The notes below the pieces were generated by a model, which ran no database searches, was not told the DNA's origin, and worked only from the letters and a program-made list of their open reading frames with translations. From assembly GCF_910591885.1 (NCBI RefSeq), contig NC_063273.1, forward strand, positions 10,292,001-10,356,000: a stretch of DNA of 64,000 nucleotides, written 5' to 3'. The position numbers were made by a program, and so were the translations under genes. Positions 1 to 13,490 of this stretch are shown in pieces. The DNA is from Bombus terrestris (lineage: Eukaryota; Arthropoda; Insecta; Hymenoptera; Apidae). Within the stretch, counting starts at the first letter, position 1, and the number at the start of each line of letters is the position of its first letter.

Positions 1-1860
1 TAAGAACGCATGTATTGCATGGACTAAAATTTCAAATAAAATAACTTATTCGAGAGTCCACTAACAATATTCTTATTTTATAAATCTGCAAGTAAAATGA
101 ACGTAAAATGAAAGTCGAAAACAAATCAAGCAGCGTCAGCTTTCCAGCAAACTGTGCACTGTCTCGACGGGACGCATTCCCTACTGTCGCGTTATTTGTC
201 AATGAGATCTGCTCGATCGGACTGTACGCTTTCTCGTGGAGAAACGCTGCCTAGCTAACCCGAATCCCCGAACTCTGCGACGTTTCGGGCCTAATTTTCA
301 CGAGCTGGTGATCGATCATGTCACGTTCCAGCCCGGCAAACACGGCCACGTGCATACATTTCCACGGCCCCGAAACGAGCCCCAGGCTTTTAGCCCTGGC
401 TCCCTTTCCCCTTGGGCCGTGAAAATGCGAAAAAGGCAGCGCTGAAATTCAGCCCTGCTCCTTATCGGCGTCGACCGATTTTTCGTGTTTACTCGCGAGG
501 AGACGTAGTGCCGGTAATACATCAGACTGAAACGCGCGCGTGCAACCATGTTTATGTATAAGTCTCGCGCGGCCACTTTCCAGAGCGGAATTTGGATCGA
601 GGAGGACGAGAACATAGCATGAGGGATCGACGAAAAACCTGATGGAAATACATGGATTAAATTGATTTTACGTGTTCGCGTGTGTGTTATTTCACGTGCA
701 TGAGCAATGGGCTGGTCATTATTGGTGGAAATGAAATTATTGCGATAGAGCGTCCAATGCGTTGATTTCGATATTATTAAGCGTTTTTTGAAAATACATT
801 TTAGAAACAAATTTACAAATATCAACATGATTCCTCTGCCATTTTTGTATTCATAGTAATAAGGAGCAATAATTATAACAAATCATCCTATATTCGAGCT
901 ACTGGTAGCATAGAAGATTCGTTCTAAAATAAAGTCAAGAGGCTAACATTAATTTTCATATAATTCAGATTTAAAATTACGTGTTCGAGACAAAGCGTGC
1001 AACATACAGTGGAAATGAAACCGTTTAAAACGTGATATCAGCGTGTAACGGTATTTGCAATCCCCCAGAAGAAAAAAGACAAATCGTCATGGCTTTGTCT
1101 CAAAATTAGCACTGGTTTAATTTCTCGCCGGAGGCTGTCTCCGAATAATGAGGATTAATTCCCTGAAACACGCGGCGTCCTCGTAATTCCGCGCTATGCG
1201 TATATCAGCAACGTCCATTCGACTACGAGAACAAGTACTGCGTGTTATAACAAAGTATCACACTAATATATAACATTTCGTAAAATAACATTCTAAACTA
1301 GCTTCGGCAAACCCAATAAAAATCAAATTTAACAATACGAGAAACTTTAACCATGGACGTTCCCAAGAGAAAGCCGTTCGTATCAGCTCTTCCAATAAAG
1401 GTACGTGTTTCGTTTGTTTACGAAATTCCACATTCTACTTTCGTTTCGCTCGGCAGTCCGTCATGTCGTTGAATCGTCCGTAGGAGCAGAACGAACGGTG
1501 ACGGAGGACGAGAGAAGTAGAATGGTGGTCGTGAAGGGGTGGGGAAGATTCGTGGATAGCGTAGGTTGAACGGACGGAACGAGGGATGGTGGAGGATGCC
1601 AGCAGAAGAGGGTAAGAGGGTGAGTGAGAACGAACAGAAGAGAGAGAGGAGGGCAGCGTGTTTGCAGATCCTCTATCGGCCGCTTCAAACCCCCGATCCC
1701 AGCATCCCTATTCCCGGTAGCCTGGCTTCGCCTCCACCAGCAGCTCCATCCGCCCCTGGAGCTCGGATGGTTTGGGGTAGAGCGGCAGGCGGCGCGAGGC
1801 AGATAAGAGAATTGCACTGTCAAGCCGGAATGATATATTTGACCAACATTTCCATATAAC
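1..1860. other. Intron stretch, no gene seen
   Basis: A GC-richer block lies at about 120-680, followed by AT-rich sequence to about 1330 and a purine-rich block at 1480-1660. Overlapping frames are open on both strands, as expected by chance. I see no splice-flanked coding segment. Confidence 0.6.
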
Positions 1861-1895
1861 CCCGGCAGAGGCGCTCTCGCGCATCACTCCGCTCT

Positions 1896-2190
1896 CTTAC
1901 TCTCGGATTCTTCTCCTTCTTCTCTCTTTCCGTTCCTATCCCTTTTTTTGCTTCTCCTCTTTCTCTTCCTTTTTCCCCCTTTCTCTCGTTTTCTTCCTCT
2001 CCATTCCCTTCCCCGTACAATTCCAGTTATCCTCCGCTTCCGTTCTTTCGATTTGTTCGATTCGTTTCCTCTTCTCCGACGATTCGTTCCACCCTTTCGC
2101 CCTGAACGCCGCCGCCTTTTATTTCTTCTTTCTTTCGATATTTCTTTTTTCACCCCATATCTTTTTCTCGCTTTTCTCGATTCCTCTACC
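1896..2190 (+). repeat. Long polypyrimidine (C/T-rich) tract
   Basis: About 300 bases that are overwhelmingly C and T on the plus strand, with TTCTTC, CTCTTT and CCTTTTT runs and only scattered purines. The minus-strand frames here read as Arg/Lys/Glu strings and the plus-strand frames as Leu/Phe/Ser/Pro strings. Both are compositional artefacts. Confidence 0.85.
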
Positions 2191-2600
2191 AGCGGTCCAG
2201 CCACCTTTCTCCAGCGCTCTCTATTTCCCGCCTCAGTCTCGATCTATCCTCTCGTCCCCGGTCAGCCGCCGCCACCGCCACTACCGCCCCCGAGTTGCAA
2301 CCGGGAGGCGCTCTGAAATTACGTTTGGGGTCAGCGCGCTTATTGACAGTTTTATACGCCGACATTCTTATTACAAATCCGGCCGTCCTATAACCGGCCC
2401 GGAGGTGGAATCTCCGTTTCGATACCGCACCCTCCACCGACGCTCTCTCACCCCGTCGCAAGCAGATCCGATTTTCTGCTACGAGCTCGACGTCGGCGAC
2501 ACGGAAAAATCGAAGGAATTCGTGCGCCCCCGGGTCGCGATAGATCACACGGAAAATGTCAAAGAAATGGCGATACGTAGGAGAAGATTCCGTTGATTTT
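2190..2600. other. GC-rich block after the pyrimidine tract
   Basis: CpG-containing sequence with short CCG/CCA repeats near 2266-2292. At 2343-2349 there is TTGACAG, which contains the TGACAG core known for Meis/Hth binding, next to TTTATACG. It could be a regulatory element, but nothing proves it. Confidence 0.35.
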
Positions 2601-5095
2601 AATTTAACATAAGAGTGTAAGTTCTTTATTCCTTGTGATCATTAGCTGGATACACCGCAGGAGGTGAATGAGTTAGAAGCAAGAGGGAAATTAAAAAAAG
2701 TAATGAAAACGACGGAATGACGTGTCGTTTCTATCGGTTGAAATAAAGCGAGCGTCGCGGTAACCAGTCGCGTGCTTTCTAGCCTTGAATAAGGGGCAAT
2801 ACAATTTAGATAATTAAACAGATATCAGGGAATCGTTATCTGGCGACTAGATGTAAAACAGTTCTATTCCATTGTTGGAGAAAATCTCTTCCGTTATCTG
2901 CCCCTGCCCTACCCTGTTTTCGAAAACGAACCAACCGGCGTCGCGTTACGCTTAATTCTCGGTAACTTATGGCAAATACGCGCACATGTGCATACGATGT
3001 TACACCATGGTCCTTGAATATTTTACTATTTTTTATTTCTTCGATAACTAGAAACTCGATAAAAATGGATATAAACAGGGGTTTCTAAAACGAATAGATT
3101 TACTAGATATTCTCCGTAATTAAATCTCTGTCATTTTGTCTTATCGTTAGAAAAAGACACTTGTTCGGGATTTTGAGTGGCCGTCCATTTATGGCTCGGT
3201 CAACACCTATCCCTTCTTTGGGAAATTCCGAATTACCTATCTTCCCCGAGCTGGTGACTCCGAGGTCAGGAAATACTTCAGTCTCAACAAGATCTTACAA
3301 CCGCTGTGTTCATAACATTAAACTTTACTTTTATACAATAAGTGCAAATAAAGTGCTAAATTACACAAACACTCGATCTATTAAACCTCCTCCATCTTGA
3401 GCGTTAAGTCAAGGTACGCGATATCGTCCGATCGGTTTGACCTGACCGATTGCTCTTTAGTTGATAATTCGCAGCAATACTCCCTTATTAAGCGTAATCG
3501 AATCCGCGTTTTATCAATATCCAAGAAAAAGTACGATGTTCTTTCAACAGTAAAATGAAAATTAGGTATCAATAGTTAATTGTTTATAAAAATTGTATAG
3601 ATATACAATGGTACATTTTTGGGTATTTAAGTGACATTTTATAAAATATACAGCTAAAGGCTTGCTTTTTTAATTGCATTATATATCTTTTAAAGTATCG
3701 TTGACATCTTTAATACAAGCTTTGTATAATATCTAATACAATACTGAAAAAAAACACATCATAAATGTTATCATACGTAAGGCAATGATTAATATTCATT
3801 TTCTATAAAAAAAAATTAGAAATATATAGCATCGTATATAATTCTGATGGCAAAGAAATAATTATTTTTTAAACTCGGAGCGTTTCTTCGTTTCATTATC
3901 ATTAATCAAACAATTAATTACAATAAAACCCGATCTAATAGACACATTTCAAAAACCACATTTCGCGAACTGTATTTCCACAACTCTCGAATAATAAGCA
4001 TTCCTAATGTACGAGACTATATCAAACAGGAAACTTCCACTTGAAAATATTTCTCCACATTCAAACGTATCATTCATAAGAAAAATATTATTCAAACATG
4101 GGAAGACAGAAGAAGTATATCGTAGCGAGAACGAAGAAAGGAAGAATTAATTGCGTCGGGGTTAGGATTGAAAATTAATCCGCGCTGACTTACGGAGTGT
4201 CCGGGCAGTCGCAATCAATTCACCAGGGATCCTTTACCGCGTGAATCAGATCGGAATCAGCCAGAAGAAACTCGCTTACTGAAATCAGCCGAATCACGCT
4301 GACGCTGCTGTTTATTCCCGGACAGTTCTTCCAGGCGAACGATCTATCAACCGCGCGTACAACCGACTGCACGGTGTGATCGCAGGTGCAGTTTATGAAA
4401 CGTGATTTATCTTTGCCGCGTCGATCTTATTTACGCGATTCGCGAGCGCAAACAACCACGTGCCTCCCTAGGTCTCGCGCAACCATCAAAACGACCGCGA
4501 ACACTGGAATTTATGTCGGAGCACGTGCCTCTTCCGGTTCTCCTTTTATTTCACCGACAAGTGTTCTATACGCAGTAGTTGTACATACGTCTTCGGTTTT
4601 TCTCATTACCTTTTCCTTATTTTGCATAATTTCTGCAAAGGAAATTTCTTTTCCAGTTAGATATCTTTGAATAGTATTATGTTGGATAATAAACTTTGTT
4701 CATTACATTTTCTAAAATTGTAAAAAATTGTCAATTTAGAAATTTCTTTCAAAAATCGATAACAAAGTTAATAGCCATTTCAATGGAGACAAATATTTTT
4801 GTCTGGATGTGGATGCTGTAAGTTTCTCACTTTGGACAAGTTTATATTCATAAGAAAGATTGATCCGGAAAACGTGTTTCTGAATGTTACATAAAAACGA
4901 ATACATCTTGTTGCTAGGAAGATGATTAAACCACTAACAGGTATAATAAACTAAACCTTCTGAACAGATCTGCAAGATCGATAAACAGATGAAAATCATT
5001 GTTGAACGCTCCGTGATTTTAAAGCCTGTACTTAATTTTAAAAATCTTTATCATTCGGAGCCAATGTATATTTCGAATATTCCGCAAAAAAAATT
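2600..5095. other. AT-rich intron stretch, no gene seen
   Basis: Mostly AT-rich, most strongly at 3540-4130. A moderately GC-rich patch at about 4140-4530 has repeated AATCAGCC-like words near 4255-4300. I see no coding exon, RNA gene or transposon. Confidence 0.6.
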
Positions 5096-5099
5096 AAGC

Positions 5100-5730
5100 A
5101 AATTCGATTTCTAGATGACTGGTTGGAGACAAAAAGAAAGATTCACAAAAGAACGTAACGACGGACAAATTCTCTGGGGAGATCAGTGGCCACGGGCGCG
5201 CGGAACAAGACGTACTTTTTCGAGGCGGGCCACTCTCGGAATATCCACCGACTGGCGTCCCCCGTCGCCAGCGATTTGTCAAAACCGGCGTGGCGCCTGT
5301 CATTCGTCTCTTTACTGCGCGATCGTTAACGTGGGGGAGGTGAAGGAGGACGAAAGAAAGAAAAAACGAGGATGGACCGAGGGCTCGCCAAAAGAAAGAC
5401 AAAGAAACGCGGGATCCACGGCGATATTATCTCTTCCATTCCGCGGCGCAAGTTCCCCGTGGCACAACCTCGGCCCCCCGGCGAGCGCTGCGTGTGTTAA
5501 TTTGAATCGGGAGAGATTACGCGGGGACTCCCCGCAGCGAGCAGCCATTTTGTATCAAAATGTCGATAAAGGAAGTCAATGGTCGACCCCTGCGCCCGCG
5601 TGCACCAGTCTAGCGATCTACGATCCGTCTCCTAATCGTCGACCCCTGCACTCTGTTTTTTTCCTCATTGCTTCAAGAATTTCTGTTTTAGAATTTGTTT
5701 CAAGTATTTATCATTATCCTCAGCTTTGGA
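5100..5730. other. GC-rich block with a chance open frame
   Basis: A CpG-rich block. Frame +5115-5735 stays open for 206 codons, but the opposite strand is also open over much of it. The translation has no domain I recognise and there is no convincing splice pattern. I read it as non-coding. Confidence 0.5.
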
Positions 5731-8060
5731 TTTAACGTATTCATTGCTGATGAATTTTGTATGTCTTGCACATCATACTGAAATATTGTTTGTCATTTCA
5801 GCGCGGCACCTTGTAACATACACGTGAAAAAGAAACTTATTTAAGCATTTATTTCAAACATTCGAAATATTGAAGACTTTACGATCGACGGCTTATTTGA
5901 TATTAAAAATGTCATGAACCTAAATGTCATCGTTCGTTAAAGACTGCCACAATTTTATGAAGACGCTTAAAAACATGGAAAGAAACTTTATTCACTCGTC
6001 TAAATATATGATATATTAAATACTTTGCCATGAATATTGTATCTGTTTGCATATATTATGTATTCTATACACTTTTACACACTTGAAATATCCTATTTAT
6101 AAATACATAAATATCCATGCTTCTTTAATAAATTTAGTGCAAGTCACTGTGATATCCACGACAACCAACGTGTTAAGTTAGTATAGCCTTTAACGCAATT
6201 CTTAAATGAGTACTTCTGATAAAAAGAGAAAGAAATACAACAGATGAGGATATCCTTGCGCTTTTTCGAGATGAAACATCTCTATGCATTAGTCCAGCTT
6301 CTAAGCTACCCAATCACCGGATACGTGGAGCAGTTCACGCGATTCTCCACGGGCTAGGGATGGCCATTAGTCATCTATTAGTTCGCTATTGTCGTCTCCG
6401 GATTCGGTCGCAACCTACAAATGTGTGGACTCGAAGAACGTTCAAACATCGAGCGTGTCGATCACAGCCGGCCAGTGGGATTAATTTAATCCAGCGGTTC
6501 AGCACATTTCAGCCCTGTTCGAATTTCCTAGATCAAATCTACCGACAGCAGCCTCGTTTCGGGAGGCGGTGGGTGGGTCGACAGGAATTCGGTGCCGAAG
6601 TTATTGGAGTTCCTCCGCTGGAGCGTAGCGGAGAGCATTCCAGGGAGCCGTATGACGAGCACCAGAGAGGACGTTGACCTGCCTCGGAAGATTTATTCGA
6701 CCATCTGGTGAACAGGTGAACTTTTCCAACTCTAGTTGCTCGTCTCTGTACGCATCGTTCCAGAAAAGAGAATTTTGTAATATTAAATCAAGCTACTATT
6801 ATAGATTACGGTGAAAATGTAACTATACTACCATCTGTGAAGTTTGTGTATCTTTATAATTGACGCAGTTGGTATACGTGTAATTTTAACTGTAAATATA
6901 AGATTTTATTATTTAAAGTCATCAAATAACTATATATCTAATATTTTACATATACCTTCTGCATGTTAATATTTCGCAAAGACAGGCATTCAGAATTAAA
7001 GTCGAACAGTCGTATATTAGGTAACATATATAAATTATGATAAGCTTCTAATATTTCAACAAATCTTCGAGAAATCACGAGTGAAGGTATTAAGCAAAGG
7101 TTCTAGAAGCCAGAAATGATTGAACGTACATATGATTTAATGCGCTTAGAACAAGCCTAAATGCGGAGAATTCTTGTAGTTGGACTTTGTTGGATCTCCT
7201 ATTCGCTAGAAAAGGTGGAAGAGGAGAGAGGGACACGCGAAGCGCGTTATATCATTGCCGACATCGTGTAATTCTGCTCGAGCGTACGCGATATGCCCTC
7301 TTCTAGCTCGTGCGGCAACACTCTGCACCCCATAAATATCTCTGAATCATCGTCGGTGCCCTTCGTTGTTCTCTCGCCGCTCGAACACATCGCCGGAAAC
7401 GCGGATTCGCTGGTCACGATCTTGTGTTGCCTCGGTGTCTCGCGCAACGCTGAAGAAATATGGTGTCGCATCCGAGGAACGTTTTCCGCGATATGTTAAT
7501 TCTATTAATCCGTCACACTATTCGGCATTTTCTCGTCGCATCAAAAGCAGTGGACACTGCCAATTTAAGCAGTCACAGTAAAATTTATTAAGAAGTACAT
7601 AAAGTATAGACAATGGGAAAGTTTTGAAAATATTGCAACCTTTGCTCGATCTAATTCTTCTTCAAGAACTGAACAGTGAGACATGAATTAGGAAGGAGAA
7701 TAACTAACATGTAGCAATATTATCATGTACAAAATGCATGAAATATAAGGCTGAAGAAATTGAAAGAAAATAAAAACTTTCTCCATAGAATGAATTTAAT
7801 AAATTTAATAAAGTTAATCAGTTAAATGAAAATTCACCTTTTACGTTGAATAAAATATTAAATATGAATGGAACGATTTAGAATTTATTCAGACTATATT
7901 CCTACATTTTTATGTTGAATCAAAACACAGAATGATCATAATTTAACAGTATTAGGATGAACGACGATCATCAGGATTTCCTGTGCTTGCAGTGTCAAAT
8001 ACAAAAAATACATACTCTTAACTTTTATAAATAATTTCTCTACAATTTTACTACTGTCTT
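5730..8060. other. Intron stretch, no gene seen
   Basis: AT-rich except for patches at about 6280-6720 and 7160-7560. No recognised coding segment, RNA gene or repeat array. Confidence 0.6.
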
Positions 8061-8760
8061 TTCCCATAATCGAGTATACTCGATTACTCGCGCATCAGAT
8101 CCCCGCAAACTTTCTTCCTGCACGTAAAAGCCAACCTTCCAAATCCTATCAATTTTCACTTCAAAAATTCCTTCTGTGGCTCCATCGCTAACCTGTCGCC
8201 GATATATGGTGTAGGCATTCGGGAACCATGATCAATCGTCGCCCCTTTGTCCAGCCTGTACAGTTTTCAGCCGGCACAGCGATTTGCCGATCTCGCGCTT
8301 CCTGTCGATAGTCGGGTGTTGGAAACGGGTCGCGTATTGCGGAACACGCGGCGGCCAGCAGCACGGCCGATCAAATGCTTGCCGGAGCGTTTCGCGCGCG
8401 ATGCTCGTTTGCGCGGAAGACGAGCGGACGCCGGTTGCGAATCGGGCCGGAGTTGTTGCTGGGATCGCCGAACGCGATTGTTTGCTGCACGGCCGATTAA
8501 ACGATCATTGTACAATTCCACCGGGACCGGTAGTGGCGCGAGCTGCGAGCAATCCGCGCGGAATATTACGTTTCCAGCGCGCGGATACCACGGAATGGCC
8601 CGTTTGCGTTTTCGTCACCGCGGACACTCGCAATTTCCAACGAAATAAGGTACGACGAGATGGAACGGTGCAACTGTGTGAGAAATCGTTTGGCGTTTTG
8701 ATCGAAGGGAGATTGCTTTTCGAAACATTCGATGGTTCACTTTTAGGCCGTTTGTAGTTT
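8060..8760. other. CpG-rich block
   Basis: A strongly CpG-rich block, densest at 8270-8660. Three overlapping frames, two plus and one minus, are open for 84-157 codons, as GC-rich DNA produces by chance. None of the translations is recognisable. A possible regulatory island. Confidence 0.4.
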
Positions 8761-11060
8761 ATAAATTGGACGTCTGACTGGCTAATCTTTCATTTGTTGC
8801 ATAAATGTAATATGATTGATTCCAAATTGTTAAGCAAAAACAATGTGTTGAACTATTAGGCAATGATAAAATGTGCATTGCTGTTTTATAAGAGTAAAGA
8901 TACGTAGAATTTCTGGAATTTTTCAAACTGTTGTGGATTTTTTATTTGTTTGTTCTGCTAGTTATAATATTAGTATTTTTATCAATGTATCGCGGAAAGT
9001 ATTATGGTTTATTGAAAGGTTTTTATGTTTTATTGACCAAGGAAAAGGAAAGATTACTGTCTCACTTGGGAAACAATGTCTACAAATTATGTTATAGGTA
9101 TCTATATATAGTATGAAGAAAGGAAGAAAAGAGATCACCGAAATCGTTCCAGTAAACGTCACACAAAGAAAATATAGCTTCCGACGGAAAGCCTTTCTGA
9201 CACATTATTTGGCACAAACATGTTTATACTCACCCCGTGTGGAAACATCGTGCAACATATGCAACCCCTGTTTTCATCGCCACCCTATTAATGCCACGAA
9301 TAAACAGTAACGTCATCGTGCTGTCCACCAAGTTACAGGACGGAATCGTAGAAAAGCTAAAACGGAATGATTTCCGGCGAAATTCTTTAACATTAGACCC
9401 AGGAGGGATCTAATTTATTTTGTTGTTTAAAAAAAGAAGTCACAAATGTTTAAAACTTATGAAACTGGAAAATCTTACCGACAGATCGCACGATAGGTAA
9501 CAGAAGAGTCCAATGTACTTACCTGTAACAGAAATAGAAAATAATCAAAATTAATAATAATTTAGTTGGAAACTGATTACGAACAAGACCGTATTATAAA
9601 TTCATCGTGACTCTGGATAACATAGAAGCCACGAAATTCAAAGTATCAGAGATTCAAGATGAAATCTCGATTCCTTTTTACGAAAACCAAGGGACACTTT
9701 CTCGTCAGACTCTTTTTCAGGAAGGAATACAGGAGAGGAAGGGGAAAAGGTACGAAAGACTTGCGTGCCACGCTGTGAAAGAGATAACACGCATCACGTG
9801 ACCGACGCAAAGGGTGTGAACAATCTTCGCGGATACAGACTAAGTAGTATTTCGTTCAACTGTCTCGAGGAACATCGTGGTAAGATGAAATCTCTTCTTC
9901 ACTGAATCCAGTATTTAGCAATTTCTCATGTGAGTAGGAGCCGCAAGAGAGGTCAAGGACACTATATCCTCGTCGATCCGTGCACGGATCTCTTGATGCA
10001 GCCTCGAGAAGTTTTACGAGCGCCTGCGAGAGCATGTCCTCGTAGTCAGTGACACACAGCAAATGAACGAAGTTGGAATAAAAGGTAGGATGAGGTAGTG
10101 GCAAGCAAAACGAAAGAAAAAGGAAACGTTTCGAGAGTCGCACTCTTCGGCAAATTCGCGAGATGCCTGGCCTGTCCGGTGAATTCTCGTATCAAGTTCC
10201 ACGGCGCGGTAGGTACGCTAGCCTATCGCGATCTTCGACATTCCATCTAACCCAGGACGAGGAGTTCGTCTTCCACGAAGAGGCCGGAGACGTTCGAAAA
10301 CGACGATGGCTGGACATTGAACAGTTTTGTTATTCCGAGGTCAGTCAGAAGTTATGGAGACGTTGCCAGTAAAATATCAGGCCAAGATTATGAATTTCAG
10401 ATTAGGTTTTGGAAGAATGTGAGTTTAATAGTATATATGTTGGAAGAATTTAGTGATTGTCTTTAGTGATTATTTCTAGTATTTCTTTATATCTTTCCTG
10501 AAAATATAGAGAACATGTATTAGCTTTATCAGAGGCAAATTTATTAAGACCAGACCAATTACCTTTCATTTTTGTCAACAGAATAAGACGGACGTACATT
10601 GACGTGAACATTGAGTGTTCAAAATCTAAATTTATAAGTTATAGATATAAATGAAAATTATTCAACCACTTAGCCTTATCTGTTACCTGAGATCGACGTT
10701 TTGACTATATTTATAATGTGTTAAGTAGTCAAGATAGCCTGACAGTAGCAATTAAAAACTAATGTTACCCATTCGTAAAACACTTATCCACGATCAAGCT
10801 TAAGAAAACTTAAATGTACCGATACTCCGAGCTATACTTATAATATATACTTATAAACTCTAGCATTCTTCCAATCTATTTTCTAGAAGCATTCCCTTTC
10901 TTGTATACCCAATCGAACATGTCCGACTGAATCCTACATAATTTATCCGCGTCACCCTCTCGACAACACCTGAAGGTACTCCATCCCCAGCTTCGAAAAG
11001 TGACCGGCGCTCGCGATACACGATCTCGAAGCAACGACAAACGTTTCCTGCGATTCATAG
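8760..11060. other. Intron stretch, no gene seen
   Basis: AT-rich at 8760-9120, 9400-9610 and 10380-10900, with more balanced DNA at 9840-10370. I see no supported feature. Confidence 0.6.
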
Positions 11061-13490
11061 ATTCACCTACGCTGCCAGTTCGAATTTACAGCGGTGGATG
11101 CTCGCATTAAATTACCGCGACGAGCGTTATAACTCTGACCGCCCTGGCAGGCCACAACGTCCTCGTCGCCTCGATAATCTTCAACCGTGTACACGTAGTA
11201 AATAGCGAGCGAACCCTTTCCGCGTTTCTTCGAAGCATATTAATATTTCTACGAGCTGGACGTTCGTTTGCCTACGAAGAGCCTGTTAAATCGTTTGTGA
11301 GGGACAGCTGCGAGACGTGGCGCGATCCATTGCATTTGAATTCGTCGATAGAATCATAGGTGGAAACAGAAGGTGGGACCTTTCACCTGCCACTGTGTTC
11401 TGCACATGTTCTCGTGGATAGAAAGCGGATAGACGAGAGGGAGAATCGACGCGAAACAAATCCAATTGGACGTTCCTATGCCCGGTTAGAGAGAGACTCG
11501 TCGCCACTGAAGACGTCAGCTCATAAATAATCTGAAATGGGACACGTAGCGTGTACCGCGGTCGCGAAACGTGTCGAAGATATTTATTGGCCAATGCGTC
11601 CGCGTGACTCTTATCGATACCGAGCTGATCAATTACGGATGATTGCAAAATCCTTGCTATGCAAAAGGAATACCGGTATATTGAAGATCGTAATAAAGCG
11701 TCGTGTTTTTATAGAGTTATTCAGTGCCACTCGTTTAACTTTCTTACAAATATCGTAGTTGGAAACTTGTATGCATAGAGGAGAAGGTTGTCTAAAATAG
11801 TCTTCAGATGTAGAAGTTATTTTCCTTTGCAATTAAAGACAATGACGCAGCAAGTTCTGTTTCGCAAATTAAATCATAAATCATTAATCGTTCTTGTAGC
11901 TATCGAGCGATATAAAAATTAGAAAATCAACAAATTATCTCGTCATGCTTTTTCCGTCTGATTTTCGATTCTTAAATGTTCTTCAGAAACGGAAAGTTTT
12001 AAGAACCAAGCGCCATAGTCCCAGAAATATACCCAATATAGACAAACTTCCAATTGGGCGCGACTTTCAACATCCACCCCCGCGCCAAAGGACAGATCGG
12101 TGGACGATTGGGTATCTATGCGTGAATAAGGAGGATTCCGCTCGTTGGTTGAATAATTGCAAGCGGCGGTAGACGGAAGGTACGAGAGAAGGCGGAATCG
12201 CGGGCGAAACTTCTCGTCTATTATTACCACGATCGCAAGAATGCCGTGGCAGGCGTGCAGAAGAAGCCTCGGGGGAGCGGACGAGGGGATTTCGCGAGGG
12301 AGAGACAAGAAGCGGTTGGGAACGGTTAGTAGCCGGTGGAAGAAGGACGAGACGCGAGAAAAAAGGAGCAGCAGATAGAGGAGAAAAGAGGACTAGAGAG
12401 AACGTAGAGTTGAAACGAGGTGGTGGATCGACGAGGGGTGGACGCGGCGGAGAGGGTGCGCGCAGCCCCCTACTTACGTAATTTTAAATTAAACTGTGAC
12501 GTTTTCAAATTAAGGTTTTTGCCGGAGCAGCCAGCTCTGCTCGCGCCTCTCCTCTTCTCTTCAGCAGCCGTGCACGTCGTCCCTGCGGCGCTTCAACGTG
12601 AATCTCGCGTTAGACACGAGAGCGTAGACCGTGGGACGGAGACAGAAAGAGGAAACTTGCGATATTACAGCGAGCTTTTTTCGTCTCTCTTTCTCTTCGC
12701 TCCGTTCCCCACCAAGCGACCGATGAGTGGGAGTGGTGGGTGCGGAAGCGCGCGTAATTTAGGTACCAGGAAATTGGTTTTCTCGACGCTGAAATAGAAG
12801 AATGCGATGCGCGACGACCGGGGGTTCCGCGCAAAAAAGACGAGCGGGGTCGGGGAACGCGATGGAGCGGAGTATAGCGTCTCGAAACGCGCGATTCCTG
12901 TCCATCGGGCGAATTCGACTCGAAATTTTTCCAACGCGAGTTTTATTAAAACTGCGGAGGGGAACGTCGTCGTCGCGGTTCTTCATGGAAATTTTATCGG
13001 CGAAAAGTAGGAAGGAGCGGAAAGCGGCCATTGTTCCGGGCGCAACGCGGAAAAAGACAGCGACGACGACGCTACTAAAAGTCACGACGAACTGGAAATC
13101 CACTTCCGCATCCTAATTTCGGGAACAAAGACCCGACGACAACGTTAATTCCTGGGAAACCGAGCGAGGAGAGTCGTCGTGCGAACGGAATTTTCACAAG
13201 GATTCGTTTAGCAGTCCAATTATTCGTGGCGACAGCTCTGTTCGAATTCTCGTTCCCCTTTTTTCTTCCTTTTTTTTACGTCGCTTTTACTCTTACGGTT
13301 TTTATTCCATCGTTAAAAGAGATTACAATGGCCGTGGATAAGAGCTGAGTATCGCGGGAAGGAACCCAGCCACGATGGACGTTTCTGCTTGCACACGCAC
13401 ACACTTTCTTTTCATTCTGAAGCGTAATTAAGGGAATAGGGACGTGATTTCTTTCTCGTAATGGAGAACGCTGAAAAGAAGAACTAACGT
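11060..13490. other. Mostly GC-rich intron stretch with purine-rich section
   Basis: Balanced to GC-rich except for an AT-rich gap at about 11640-11960. Positions 12290-12420 are purine-rich (GAGA, GGAG, AAAAGG words). Open frames occur on both strands at 12600-13110, which is typical of stop-poor GC-rich DNA. None of the translations is recognised. Confidence 0.5.

Noticed and set aside
305..325. ATCGATCAT, resembling the reverse complement of codons for MID in QPMIDQ
   Set aside because: The neighbouring codons do not give Pro-Gln before or Gln after in the required frame.
5115..5735. 206-codon open frame
   Set aside because: The opposite strand is also open over much of it, no domain is recognisable, and the DNA is CpG-rich, so stops are scarce by composition.
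8228..8268. Plus-strand codons MINRRPFVQPVQ, loosely like the end of a homeodomain
   Set aside because: Wrong strand for this gene, poor match, no splice signals in the right phase, and inside stop-poor GC-rich DNA.
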